Source: Rhizobium hidalgonense
GTDB taxonomy: Bacteria; Pseudomonadota; Alphaproteobacteria; Rhizobiales; Rhizobiaceae
Direction: 5' to 3'
DNA length: 64,000 bases
NCBI RefSeq assembly: GCF_002914525.1
Contig: NZ_LODW01000059.1
Location: 328,225-392,224 of the forward strand
Below the pieces are notes generated by a model. The model was not told the DNA's origin and made no database searches. It saw nothing but the letters and a program-made list of their open reading frames with translations. Of this stretch, positions 42,286 through 51,947 are shown piece after piece. Made by a program: the position numbers and the translations under genes. Positions within the stretch are counted from its first letter, which is position 1. Each line of letters begins with the position of its first letter.

Positions 42286-43161
42286 TTACTCGGCGGCCGC
42301 CAGCTTGTCCTGCGTCCTGGTTTCGAAGTCGCTGGCGTCGTGGCGCTCGTGCAACTGCGTCGAGGGCTCGCCGGAGAGGCGGTTGACCATCCGGCCGCGC
42401 TGCACGGCCGGCCTGTTGTGGATGGTGTCGGCCCAGCGCAGAACGTTCTTATAGTCCTCGACCTGCAGGAATTCGGCCGCGCCGTAGGTCCAGCCCTTCA
42501 CCAGGCCGCCATACCAGGGCCAGACGGCAATATCGGCGATCGTGTATTCATCGCCTGCCAGATATTCGCTTTCGGCCAGGCGGCGATCGAGCACGTCGAG
42601 CTGACGCTTCACCTCCATGGCGAAGCGGTCGATCGCATATTCGATTTTGACAGGCGCATAGGCGTAGAAATGGCCGAAGCCGCCGCCGAGGTAGGGTGCG
42701 CTTCCCATCTGCCAGAACAGCCATGACAGGCATTCGGCGCGCTCAGCCGGCTCGGTCGGCAGCAAGGCGCCGAATTTCTCGGCGAGATAGGTGAGGATGG
42801 CGCCGGACTCGAAGACACGGATCGGCTTTGCGCCGCTGCGGTCCATCAGCGCTGGGATCTTCGAGTTGGGATTGACGGCGACGAAGCCGCTGCCGAACTG
42901 GTCGCCATCGCCGATCCTGATCAGCCAGGCGTCGTATTCCGCACCGCTATGGCCGAGCGCCAATAGCTCCTCGAGCATGATCGTGACCTTCTGGCCGTTC
43001 GGCGTGCCCAGCGAATAGAGCTGCAGCGGATGGCGGCCGATCGGAAGCTCCTTCTCATGCGTCGGACCTGCGTTCGGCCGGTTGATGCTGGCGAATTGAC
43101 CGCCATTCTCCTTGTTCCACGTCCAGACCTTCGGGGGCGTATAATCGGAAGAACCGCTCAT
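42286..43161 (-). CDS. yghU: Glutathione-dependent disulfide-bond oxidoreductase, YghU family
   Basis: 291 residues of the glutathione transferase superfamily. The long N-terminal lead (PPKVWTWNKENGGQFASINR) is a YghU hallmark. The thioredoxin-like domain has LYSLGTPNGQKVTIMLEELL and SKIPALMDRSGAKPIRVFES (cis-Pro and Glu-Ser glutathione site); the helical domain has QMGSAPYLGGGFGHF and DEYTIADIAVWPWYG. It reduces disulfides with two glutathione molecules. Monocistronic and convergent with the importer operon. Confidence 0.9.
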   Translation of the reverse strand: MSGSSDYTPPKVWTWNKENGGQFASINRPNAGPTHEKELPIGRHPLQLYSLGTPNGQKVTIMLEELLALGHSGAEYDAWLIRIGDGDQFGSGFVAVNPNSKIPALMDRSGAKPIRVFESGAILTYLAEKFGALLPTEPAERAECLSWLFWQMGSAPYLGGGFGHFYAYAPVKIEYAIDRFAMEVKRQLDVLDRRLAESEYLAGDEYTIADIAVWPWYGGLVKGWTYGAAEFLQVEDYKNVLRWADTIHNRPAVQRGRMVNRLSGEPSTQLHERHDASDFETRTQDKLAAAE

Positions 43162-43329
43162 CTTTCAAACTCCTGCTGTGGTCAGTTAGTATCGCGGCGC
43201 CATCGTCTGGCCGCCGCATTTTTCCTGACATAGCAGAGGCGACGCGCTTTGTCAGAGGTGTCGGAGCGCCCTCACACAATCGTCAGAATATTAGCAAGTG
43301 TGGGGAGGATGCGGTTTCAAGGATCCGTT

Positions 43330-44397
<1,068 letters not shown>

Positions 44398-44421
44398 GAT
44401 GTTTTCCCTTTCAAACGGCGC

Positions 44422-44802
44422 TCAGGCCGCCCCCTCGCCTTCATGATTGACCGCCGTCCGGGTGCCGGAGGAGAACATGATCAGGGCGAAGAGCGGTTCG
44501 GCGCCGAGCGCGCGCGCCCAGTGGCGGATATTGCGGGGGATGCGGATCGCGTCGCCAGGTTCGAGCCGATAAAGCGCATCGCCGAGCTTGTGCTCGCAAA
44601 CGCCGGAGACGACGTAGAGAATTTCCTCGCAGTCGGGATGGGAGTGCAGCTGATTGCGTTCTCCAGGATTAATGCGGCACGTGCCGAAGGTCATCTCGGC
44701 GCCGGGCGTGCCGTCGCCGGTGATCTTCCAGTTGAGTTCGCCCCAGCTGGTCGGCATGAATTCGCCGCCGGTTTTCCTGAATATCACGTCGGTCTCGCTC
44801 AA
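44422..44802 (-). CDS. Single-domain cupin protein
   Basis: 126 residues forming one cupin barrel: metal-site motif PGERNQLHSHPDCEEILYVV with two His and a Glu, and second motif DAIRIPRNIRHWARA. No signal peptide. Start taken as TTG at 44802 because GGGAGG lies 7 nt upstream and the preceding gene ends 16 bp earlier; a longer frame would overlap that gene. Within a sugar importer operon such a cupin may be a sugar isomerase, epimerase or lyase; substrate not identifiable. Confidence 0.8.
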   Translation of the reverse strand: MSETDVIFRKTGGEFMPTSWGELNWKITGDGTPGAEMTFGTCRINPGERNQLHSHPDCEEILYVVSGVCEHKLGDALYRLEPGDAIRIPRNIRHWARALGAEPLFALIMFSSGTRTAVNHEGEGAA

Positions 44803-44818
44803 GGCGGTCCCTCCCCTG

Positions 44819-45910
44819 TCAGAGATTGGTGCTGACGCCGGCATCCGTGCGTCTGTAGAATTCGAAGAGCTTCATGATCTCGCGGGCGATTTCGAGCGTG
44901 CCCCTTGTGATCGGCATGCCGGCGAGGATCGCATCCGTCAGATGCAGGATCTCGGGCACATAGCCGAGATAGAAGAGGTTGTTGTTGTAGAGCTGGCCGA
45001 GCGAATGCTCCGGCTCGTAGAGGAGCGCCGCATTCTCGTCCGGCTGGATGAAGCTTGTGGCGCGGCCGTAGGACGGCAGGTCCGCCTTGCGGAAATAGAT
45101 CAGCCGGCTGCCGTTTTCGACGATGGCGTTGGCGCCCTCGCCAATGATCTCCACCCGCTCGAAGATGCTGCCGCCCGATTGGCCGGCAGCAAGATGCAGC
45201 GTGCCGATCGCGCCGGAGCGGAAGCGCAGGCTGGTGACCGTCGCCCCGGTCAACGTTTCCCATTCATAGGCGGCGCGTTCGATTTCGCCGCCGAGGAAGT
45301 TGAGGATCGCGCCGGGATGGTAGATATGGTCGAGGAAGCTCTGCATCTTGACGAGATCGGCGCGGTCTTCCGGTCTCGGCAGGCTCTGGGGATAGCGGAC
45401 ATTGATCGAGGTCAGCCTGCCGAAACCCGGCGAGCCGATCAAGTCCTTGAGCTTCTCGATCGTCGGAAAGAAAGTTTTCTTGAGGCCGGTCATCACCATA
45501 CGGCCGGCCGCCGCACTTGCCGCCTGCAGCCTTTCGATATCCTCGATGCTTGCTGCTGTCGGCTTTTCCATCCAGACGTGAGCGCCTGCCGCCAGCGCGT
45601 CGAGCGCCAGGTCGGTCGCCTGGACCCGGCCATCGGGATGATAGGCGGTGACGAGAAACACCAATTCGGGCTTTTCCCGTTCCAGCATCTCGCGATGATC
45701 CGTATAGGCCTTGCCGGCGCCGAAGAGCTTGGCGAATTTCTCGGCCCGGTCGAGATCGAGATCGCAGATGCCGGCGAGTTCGACCGGCGCATAACGCAGC
45801 GCCGGATAGATATTGCGGTAGGCATGGCCGCCGGCGCCGATGAAGCAGGCCTTGATGCGATGATCGAATTCAAAGTTGTAGCGGATTTCCCGATGGACGT
45901 GATGCGACAT
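44819..45910 (-). CDS. Gfo/Idh/MocA-family oxidoreductase
   Basis: 363 residues: N-terminal Rossmann fold (IKACFIGAGGHAYRNIYPAL, starting at about residue 18), AGICDLDLDRAEKFAKLFG, the EKPTA motif of the family (HVWMEKPTAASIED, with the catalytic Lys) and a C-terminal beta-sheet substrate domain containing SFLDHIYHPGAILNFLGGE. Members oxidise or reduce sugars, inositols and derivatives with NAD(P). It lies 2 bp from the permease gene, so it very likely acts on the imported sugar. Confidence 0.9.
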   Translation of the reverse strand: MSHHVHREIRYNFEFDHRIKACFIGAGGHAYRNIYPALRYAPVELAGICDLDLDRAEKFAKLFGAGKAYTDHREMLEREKPELVFLVTAYHPDGRVQATDLALDALAAGAHVWMEKPTAASIEDIERLQAASAAAGRMVMTGLKKTFFPTIEKLKDLIGSPGFGRLTSINVRYPQSLPRPEDRADLVKMQSFLDHIYHPGAILNFLGGEIERAAYEWETLTGATVTSLRFRSGAIGTLHLAAGQSGGSIFERVEIIGEGANAIVENGSRLIYFRKADLPSYGRATSFIQPDENAALLYEPEHSLGQLYNNNLFYLGYVPEILHLTDAILAGMPITRGTLEIAREIMKLFEFYRRTDAGVSTNL

Positions 45911-45912
45911 GG

Positions 45913-46740
45913 TCAGCCCTTGATTGCTCCCTGCGTCAGCCCCTCGGTGAATCGGCGCTGCATCAGGATGTAGAGAAGTATGATCGGCAGGAACGAAATG
46001 ACGGTCCCGGAAAAGACCAGGCGATAATCGGAGGCATAGGTGCTGGCAAAACGGACCAGTCCGAGCGGCAGCGTCTGTACCTCGGGGCTGATCAGCACGA
46101 TCAGCGGCAGGAAGAAGTCGTTCCAGGTGGAGAGCGCGCTGATGATGACGAGCGCCTGCACCGCCGGCGTCGAGATCGGCAGAAAGACCTTGGTGAGGAT
46201 CTGGAAATGCGAGGCCCCGTCGATCTTGGCGGCTTCGATCAGATCATCCGGCACGCCGATGAAGAAGCTCCGCATCAGGAATATACCGAAGGGAATGCCG
46301 TTGCTGACCTGCACCAGCACGATACCAGCAAGCGTGTTGACGAGGTTCAGCCCGAAGAGCACCTGGTACAGCGGGATGACGATCGCCTGTACGGGCACGG
46401 TGAGGCCGAGGATGAAAGCGTAGAACAGCCACTCCCGGCCGGGAAAACGGATCTTGGCAAGGGCATAACCGGCCGGCGCACAGGTGACGAGCGACAGGAC
46501 GACGACGCCGACGAGGTTGATGAGGCTGTTGCCGACCAGGTCTGCGAAACCGCCGATCTGCCAGGCGTCGAGATAATTCCGCCACATCAGGTCGGCGGGC
46601 CAGGTGAAGGGGTCGGCCCGGCCGATCTCTGCCTCGGTCTTGAAGCTCGAGACCACCAGCCAGAGGAAGGGGGCGAGGATCAGGATCAGGGCGGGAGTCA
46701 GCGCCAGCGCCACCGGCCATTCGCGGTTGCGCACACTCAT
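45913..46740 (-). CDS. Sugar ABC transporter permease, MalG type
   Basis: 275 residues with six spans (ALTPALILILAPFLWLVVSS first) and EAA loop IEAAKIDGASHFQILTKVF. The ATG at 46740 overlaps the previous permease stop (ATGA). Longer frames would extend into the previous gene. CUT1-type partner of the MalF-type permease. Confidence 0.93.
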   Translation of the reverse strand: MSVRNREWPVALALTPALILILAPFLWLVVSSFKTEAEIGRADPFTWPADLMWRNYLDAWQIGGFADLVGNSLINLVGVVVLSLVTCAPAGYALAKIRFPGREWLFYAFILGLTVPVQAIVIPLYQVLFGLNLVNTLAGIVLVQVSNGIPFGIFLMRSFFIGVPDDLIEAAKIDGASHFQILTKVFLPISTPAVQALVIISALSTWNDFFLPLIVLISPEVQTLPLGLVRFASTYASDYRLVFSGTVISFLPIILLYILMQRRFTEGLTQGAIKG

Positions 46741-47729
46741 TGGGAAAGCCTCGCGCGCCAGCGGTTGAAGACGATGGTGATGGCGATCGCGAGCAGGCTG
46801 AGCAGGATGCAGAGCACCGCCGCAAGCCCGTGATCCTGGGACTGGAAGGCAAGCCGGTAAATATAGGTGGTGATCAGTTCGCTCTGATAGAACGGCCCGC
46901 CATTGGTCATGACGAAGACCGTGGCGAAGCCCTTCAGGCCGTTGATCATCGCCAGCGAGACGACGAAGGTTGTCACTTCGCGAAGCCCCGGCAGCGTGAC
47001 ATAGATCAGCTTCTGGAAAGCGTTGGCGCCGTCCACTTCCGCAGCATCGTAAAGCGAGTGGTCGATATTCTGCAGGCCGGCGATGAAGAGCAGCATGTAA
47101 AGGCCGAAACCCTGCCACGAGCTTGCGATGTTGACGGAGAACAGCACAAGGGCGGGATCGGAAAGCCAGCCTTGCGTGAAGGCGCCGAGGCCGATCCGCG
47201 TCAGCGCCGTATTCATGAGGCCGAAAAACGGATCGTAGATATTGGCCCAGATGATGCCGACCACGGCGAGCGACACCAGATGCGGCAGGAAGAAAGCGGT
47301 GCGGAAGAACACCTGGGTGATCCTGAGCCTGCTGACGGCAAGCGCCAGCAGCAGGCCGAGGCCGCCGGCCATGACCACATGATAGGCCAGCCAGAGGAAA
47401 GTATGGGCGAGGCTCTTCCAGACGATCGGATCCTGCGCCGCCTTGGCGTAATTGTCGAAGCCGACGAAGCTTGCGGAGGTATTGAAGCCGGCCGAACCGT
47501 TGAAGCTCAGCCAGAAGGTGGCGGCTATCGGCAGCAGGGTGAAGACGGCATAGAGCGCGAGCGCTGGCGCCATCAGCCAGAATGCGGTGCCGGCATCGCC
47601 GTCGGATGAGCCGGACCCGGCCACCCCGCGTTTGGACATACGGGCGAATGTGCCACCCGTATGCCCCGCTACGGCGGGTGCAGTGCTGAGAGGAGCCACG
47701 ACCTTGCCGGGTGTTTCCGGGATCACCAC
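46737..47729 (-). CDS. Sugar ABC transporter permease, MalF type
   Basis: 330 residues; first span FWLMAPALALYAVFTLLPIA, EAA loop YDAAEVDGANAFQKLIYVTL, and MTNGGPFYQSELITTYIY. The start is probably GTG at 47729 (or 47726), with AGAGG 8 nt upstream and overlapping the binding-protein stop; the ATG at 47639 has no ribosome site but would give a more usual N-terminus, so about 30 residues of the lead are uncertain. Confidence 0.88.
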   Translation of the reverse strand: MVIPETPGKVVAPLSTAPAVAGHTGGTFARMSKRGVAGSGSSDGDAGTAFWLMAPALALYAVFTLLPIAATFWLSFNGSAGFNTSASFVGFDNYAKAAQDPIVWKSLAHTFLWLAYHVVMAGGLGLLLALAVSRLRITQVFFRTAFFLPHLVSLAVVGIIWANIYDPFFGLMNTALTRIGLGAFTQGWLSDPALVLFSVNIASSWQGFGLYMLLFIAGLQNIDHSLYDAAEVDGANAFQKLIYVTLPGLREVTTFVVSLAMINGLKGFATVFVMTNGGPFYQSELITTYIYRLAFQSQDHGLAAVLCILLSLLAIAITIVFNRWRARLSQ

Positions 47730-48982
47730 TATTTCGCCTCTGCCATCTTCGCCTGGATCTGCTTCATGCCGTCCTCGCCGCCGATTTGGCCGGAGATCAG
47801 GCCCTGGATGACCTGGAAGTAGGTGTCGAGCACCGGCCCGGGCAGGTAGACGCTCGGATTGTAGCCGACGCCACCGGCGGCAGCCGCGAAGATCTCTTTC
47901 AAGACAAGGGTCGGCGGTTCGACGCCGGGGATCTCGCGCGGATAGATCATCGTGCTTGCCGGATCCTGCGCGCGCTTCTTCATCACCGCATCCGACAGCG
48001 TGAAGTCGATCCACTTCATCGCCAGTTCCGGCTGCTTTGAATTGACCGGCACCAGCCAGCTCCAGCCGACACCGCCGGTCGGTATCGCCGCACCCTTGAT
48101 ATCGGAGGGCATGGGCGCATAACCGGCATTGGTGAGATCATAGCCGGCTTTGCGGGCATTGGCGGTGAACCATGGGCCGGCGACGAACATCGCGGCGCGC
48201 TTGTTGAACCAGAGGCGTGAAGCGCCGTCGAGGTCGAGCCCCGCCATCTCCTTCTTGATGTCGCCCGCTTCGACCAGCTTTTGCAGCCGCACGGCGCCAG
48301 CGGCGACGGAGGGATCGTCCCAGGCGATCTCGCGGCGCAGCGCCTTGCCGATCACCTCCTTACCGCTTGCCGATTGCAACAGGTTGCCGAAGAGATGACC
48401 GGCGCTGCCGGTCGTGCGTGGACCGATGGCGATCGGCTGCAGGCCGGTCGCCTCGATCGACTTCATCAGTGCTTCGAACTCGGCCCACGTCGCGGGGATC
48501 TTCCAGCCGGCCTGGTCAAAAACGTCCTTGTGATACCAGATGCCCAGCGCATCGAGACCATCGGGAACTTCGTAGATTTCCCCGCCGAACTGGCTCTTCA
48601 GCTCGGTGTAGAGCCAGGGATAGATCTGATCCTTCCAACCGCGCTTTTCATATTGCTCGGTGAGCGGCATGACCTGTTTGGCGTTCTTGACGACGCTGAT
48701 GCGGCCGATGCCGGAATTGGTGAGGATGACATCCGGGCCGGCATCCGACTGGATCGCCGCCTGCACCGCGCCGTTGCTGATCGTCCCGGTCGGCGGCATG
48801 AACTCGATTGTTACACCGGGATTGGCTTTTTCGAAATCGGCCTTGATGCCGTTCCACAGCTGCGCCACCAGCGGTTCGGTGATCTGCTCCGGACCCCACA
48901 TCTTCAGAGTTTCGGCATGCGCCGGCAAGGTTACGGCGATCATCGCCGCCAGCGCCGTTGTACGGGCAAGAAATTTCAGCAT
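47729..48982 (-). CDS. Sugar ABC transporter substrate-binding protein
   Basis: 417 residues with signal peptide (MLKFLARTTALAAMIAVTLP, cleavage after AHA) and solute-binding family 1 features: KMWGPEQITEPLVAQLWNGI, ANPGVTIEFMPP, YEVPDGLDALGIWYHKDVFD, and ATWAEFEALMKSIEATG. It opens the operon binding protein-MalF-MalG-dehydrogenase-cupin-ATPase. Ligand not identifiable. The GntR gene lies 80 bp upstream on the same strand. Confidence 0.93.
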   Translation of the reverse strand: MLKFLARTTALAAMIAVTLPAHAETLKMWGPEQITEPLVAQLWNGIKADFEKANPGVTIEFMPPTGTISNGAVQAAIQSDAGPDVILTNSGIGRISVVKNAKQVMPLTEQYEKRGWKDQIYPWLYTELKSQFGGEIYEVPDGLDALGIWYHKDVFDQAGWKIPATWAEFEALMKSIEATGLQPIAIGPRTTGSAGHLFGNLLQSASGKEVIGKALRREIAWDDPSVAAGAVRLQKLVEAGDIKKEMAGLDLDGASRLWFNKRAAMFVAGPWFTANARKAGYDLTNAGYAPMPSDIKGAAIPTGGVGWSWLVPVNSKQPELAMKWIDFTLSDAVMKKRAQDPASTMIYPREIPGVEPPTLVLKEIFAAAAGGVGYNPSVYLPGPVLDTYFQVIQGLISGQIGGEDGMKQIQAKMAEAK

Positions 48983-49062
48983 TGCTCCCTCCTCCGGGCC
49001 GCTCCTCGGCCACGTTTTTTGACAGTCGAAAAGGAGACCTCCCTCTCCTTCACTTCATCCGG

Positions 49063-49725
49063 CTAACCCTTCTGAAACCGCGCCATGACGGCCTGCTGGA
49101 CGTCGCTGATATGCGCGTGCATCAGCGCCTTGGCCTGGGCAATGTCGCGAGCCCGAAAAGCCTGCAGGATCTGATCGCGTTCCTCGGCGGCCCTCTCGGC
49201 GAGATCGCGGCTCTCATTGGCGATCGAGCGGCAGATCTGGACCTGCAGCGCAAGCCGCGCCAGCGTTTCGATCAGCGGCGCGCTTCCCGAAAGCTCGGCA
49301 ATGGTCTCGTGAAACTCCTTGTCGCGGATGCCGTAAGTCTGCATGTCGCCGCGGCGCAGTGCGGCAACCGCCTCGTCCAGGATGCGCTCGAAACCGGCGA
49401 TATGCCGGTCGCTCATCTGCGGCACGGCGAGCTCGACCGCGAAGCATTCGAGCGTCTTGCGCAGCTCGTAGAGATCGTCGATCTCCTTCGGCGCGAAACT
49501 GCGCACGAAGAAGCCGCGATAAGGTTTGATCTCGATCAGCCCTTCCTTGGCAAGTGTGCCGATCGCCTCGCGGAATGGCGTGCGGCTGACCTGCAGGCGC
49601 TCCGTCAGTTCCTTTTCGTCGATCGAGACGCCGCTCGGCAGCTCGCCGGAGACGATCAGGCGAACGATTTCCTCGTAGATCCGCTCGCGAAGAGTGAGGT
49701 GACGCGGTGCGTTCATGGTCTCCAT
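49063..49725 (-). CDS. GntR/FCD-family regulator of the sugar-type operon
   Basis: 220 residues: winged helix (LRERIYEEIVRLIVSGELPS, ELTERLQVSRTPFREAIGTL) and FCD domain (DKEFHETIAELSGSAPLIET with metal-ligand His). It is the first gene of the block, 80 bp before the binding-protein gene, and divergent from the Tm-1-like gene; the promoter region holds GTAT/ATAC palindromes. It probably represses both directions until an effector derived from the imported compound binds. ATG at 49725 or 49716 are both possible starts. Confidence 0.9.
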   Translation of the reverse strand: METMNAPRHLTLRERIYEEIVRLIVSGELPSGVSIDEKELTERLQVSRTPFREAIGTLAKEGLIEIKPYRGFFVRSFAPKEIDDLYELRKTLECFAVELAVPQMSDRHIAGFERILDEAVAALRRGDMQTYGIRDKEFHETIAELSGSAPLIETLARLALQVQICRSIANESRDLAERAAEERDQILQAFRARDIAQAKALMHAHISDVQQAVMARFQKG

Positions 49726-49749
49726 TTCCGTCTGGTCTTCATGTTGTAA

Positions 49750-49762
49750 GTATGCAATATAC
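49750..49762. promoter_or_regulatory. Candidate GntR operator
   Basis: GTATGCAATATAC, with GTAT/ATAC arms, lies 24 bp upstream of the GntR start in an AT-rich divergent promoter region (49740-49800). A second TATAC word follows at 49770-49774, and ATACAATAT nearby repeats the theme. It would control both the GntR-sugar operon and the Tm-1-like pair. Confidence 0.45.
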
Positions 49763-49847
49763 GAAATAATATACAATATGGAAAATACAAAAACTGAGAT
49801 TTTATCCGGAATCAGTTGGGGTAAGCTTTAAAAGAGGAGGAAAACCA

Positions 49848-51044
49848 ATGGGGAAGGTCTATATTGTCGGCACCTGCGACACCAAGGGCGCTGAACTGAA
49901 CTATGCCAAGGGGGTGGCTCTTTCGGCGGGCGCTGACGTTGTCCTGGTCGATGTCGGCACGCTCGGGGAAGGCGCCGACGCCGATATCATGGCGCGCGAA
50001 GTCGCTCAATTTCACCCCGCGGGTGCGGAGGCCGTGCTCGGCCAGATCGACCGCGGAACGGCGGTTTCGGCCATGGCCAAGGCGCTGACCGCGTTTCTGA
50101 CTTCCCGTAACGACATCGGTGCCGTGCTCGGCCTTGGCGGAACCGGCAACACCGCGCTGGTGACGGAGGCGATGCGGGCGCTGCCGATCGGTGTGCCGAA
50201 GCTGATGGTCTCGACGGTCGCCTCAGGCAATGTGGCGCCCTATGTCGGGCCGAACGATCTCACCATGATGTATTCGGTTGTCGACGTCGTCGGCCTGAAT
50301 GCAATCTCGCGCAGGGTGATCGGCAATGCGGCCAACGCTGCCGCAGGCATGGCCCGCAACCCCGTCCCCTCTTCGGGCGATGATCGGCCAGGCATCGGGA
50401 TGACCATGTTCGGCGTCACCACCGCTTGCGTCACGGAAGTGCGCGAGATGCTCGGCGAGACCTATGAAACCTACGTCTTCCATGCGACCGGCGTTGGCGG
50501 ACAGTCGATGGAGAAGCTTGCCGATTCCGGTCTGCTGCAGGGCGTGATCGATGTGACCACGACGGAGGTTCCGGATCTTCTTGTCGGCGGCGTCTTTCCG
50601 GCGACGGAGGATCGCTTCGGCGCCATCATTCGCACCGGCCTACCCTATGTCGGCTCGGTCGGCGCCGTCGACATGGTGAATTTCGGGGCACGGGAAACGG
50701 TGCCGGCGGCTTTCCGCGATCGCAGGCTCCACGTCCATAATGCGCAGGTGACCCTGATGCGCACCACGCCGGAGGAAAACAGCCGGATCGGCGCCTTCAT
50801 CGTCGACCGGCTCAACCGGATGCAGGGGCAGGTTCGTTTCCTGTTGCCGCTTCAGGGCGTTTCGGCCATCGATGCCGTCGGCCAGCCATTCCACGATCCC
50901 GAAGCCGACGCGGCGCTGTTTTCGGCCATCCGCACCGCTTGGCACGATGCACCCAACAGGCGCCTCATCGAAATAGACGCCCATATCAACAGTCCGCAAT
51001 TTGCCGCCGCACTCGTCGCGAGTTTCCATGACATCCATGCCTGA
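49848..51044 (+). CDS. Tm-1-like ATP-binding domain protein (UPF0261)
   Basis: 398 residues: N-terminal KVYIVGTCDTKGAELNYAKG, nucleotide-binding region GAVLGLGGTGNTALVTEAM, MVSTVASGNVAPYVGPNDL, and FHATGVGGQSMEKLADSGLL with VIDVTTTEVPDLLVGG. It is the bacterial form of the N-terminal half of the tomato Tm-1 virus-resistance protein. Enzymatic role unknown. AGGAGG lies before the ATG. It is 10 bp from the next gene, which matches the C-terminal half of the same plant protein, and divergent from the sugar-type operon. Confidence 0.92.
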   Translation: MGKVYIVGTCDTKGAELNYAKGVALSAGADVVLVDVGTLGEGADADIMAREVAQFHPAGAEAVLGQIDRGTAVSAMAKALTAFLTSRNDIGAVLGLGGTGNTALVTEAMRALPIGVPKLMVSTVASGNVAPYVGPNDLTMMYSVVDVVGLNAISRRVIGNAANAAAGMARNPVPSSGDDRPGIGMTMFGVTTACVTEVREMLGETYETYVFHATGVGGQSMEKLADSGLLQGVIDVTTTEVPDLLVGGVFPATEDRFGAIIRTGLPYVGSVGAVDMVNFGARETVPAAFRDRRLHVHNAQVTLMRTTPEENSRIGAFIVDRLNRMQGQVRFLLPLQGVSAIDAVGQPFHDPEADAALFSAIRTAWHDAPNRRLIEIDAHINSPQFAAALVASFHDIHA

Positions 51045-51054
51045 GGAGAGAGTT

Positions 51055-51879
51055 TTGACCCACGCTAACCGCAATGACATCCTGAGCAAGCTTCGCCGCA
51101 AGATCGCCGAAGGCCGGCCGATCATCGGCGGCGGCGCCGGCACCGGCCTTTCGGCAAAGAGCGAGGAAGCCGGCGGCATCGACCTGATCGTGATCTATAA
51201 TTCCGGCCGTTACCGTATGGCCGGGCGCGGCTCGCTGGCCGGCCTGCTGGCCTACGGCAACGCCAACGAGATCGTCAAAGAGATGGGCCGCGAGGTGCTG
51301 CCGGTCGTGCGCCATACGCCGGTGCTTGCCGGCGTCAACGGCACCGATCCCTTCATGCTGCCCGATCACTTTCTCGACGAATTGAAGTCCATGGGTTTTG
51401 CCGGCATCCAGAACTTTCCCACCGTCGGGCTGATCGACGGCACGTTCCGCGCCAATCTCGAAGAGACCGGCATGGGTTTCGATCTGGAGATCGACATTAT
51501 CGCCCGCGCCAATGCCAAGGACATGCTGACCACGCCATACGTCTTCAGCGGCGAGGATGCCATTGCCATGACCAAAGCCGGTGCCGATATCGTCGTCTGC
51601 CATCTCGGCCTGACCACGGGAGGCGCGATCGGCGCCGAAACGGCGTTGACGCTCGGTGGATGCGTGGAGAAAATCAACGAATGGGCGGATGCAGCACGGT
51701 CGGTGCGCGACGATGTCATCGTGCTCTGCCATGGCGGGCCGATCGCCATGCCCGCGGATGCCGCCTATGTGCTCGCCCGCTGCAAGGAGTGCAACGGTTT
51801 TTACGGGGCAAGTTCGATGGAGCGGCTGCCGACCGAGATAGCGATCCGGACGCAGGTCGAGGATTTCGTGACGATATAG
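51055..51879 (+). CDS. Phosphoenolpyruvate-hydrolase-like TIM-barrel protein
   Basis: 274 residues: GRPIIGGGAGTGLSAKSEEA, DLIVIYNSGRYRMAGRGSLA, AYGNANEIVKEM, FAGIQNFPTVGLIDGTFR and HLGLTTGGAIGAETALTL, as in the PEP_hydrolase family that pairs with or is fused to Tm-1-like domains. Start taken as TTG at 51055, preceded by GAGGAG 6 nt away; ATGs at 51028 and 51037 would overlap the previous gene. The two proteins probably act together on a small molecule related to the neighbouring importer. Confidence 0.88.
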   Translation: MTHANRNDILSKLRRKIAEGRPIIGGGAGTGLSAKSEEAGGIDLIVIYNSGRYRMAGRGSLAGLLAYGNANEIVKEMGREVLPVVRHTPVLAGVNGTDPFMLPDHFLDELKSMGFAGIQNFPTVGLIDGTFRANLEETGMGFDLEIDIIARANAKDMLTTPYVFSGEDAIAMTKAGADIVVCHLGLTTGGAIGAETALTLGGCVEKINEWADAARSVRDDVIVLCHGGPIAMPADAAYVLARCKECNGFYGASSMERLPTEIAIRTQVEDFVTI

Positions 51880-51905
51880 GCGCGGCTTGGACCGGTCGCA
51901 CGCCA

Positions 51906-51938
51906 GCTGCCGGCGTCCCGTTGCGGAGCGCCGGCAGC
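51906..51938. terminator. Hairpin between convergent genes
   Basis: GCTGCCGGCG (51906-51915) and CGCCGGCAGC (51929-51938) form a 10-bp perfect stem, no T-run. It lies between stops at 51879 and 51948 and probably ends both transcripts. Confidence 0.6.
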
Positions 51939-51947
51939 GGCGAAGAG

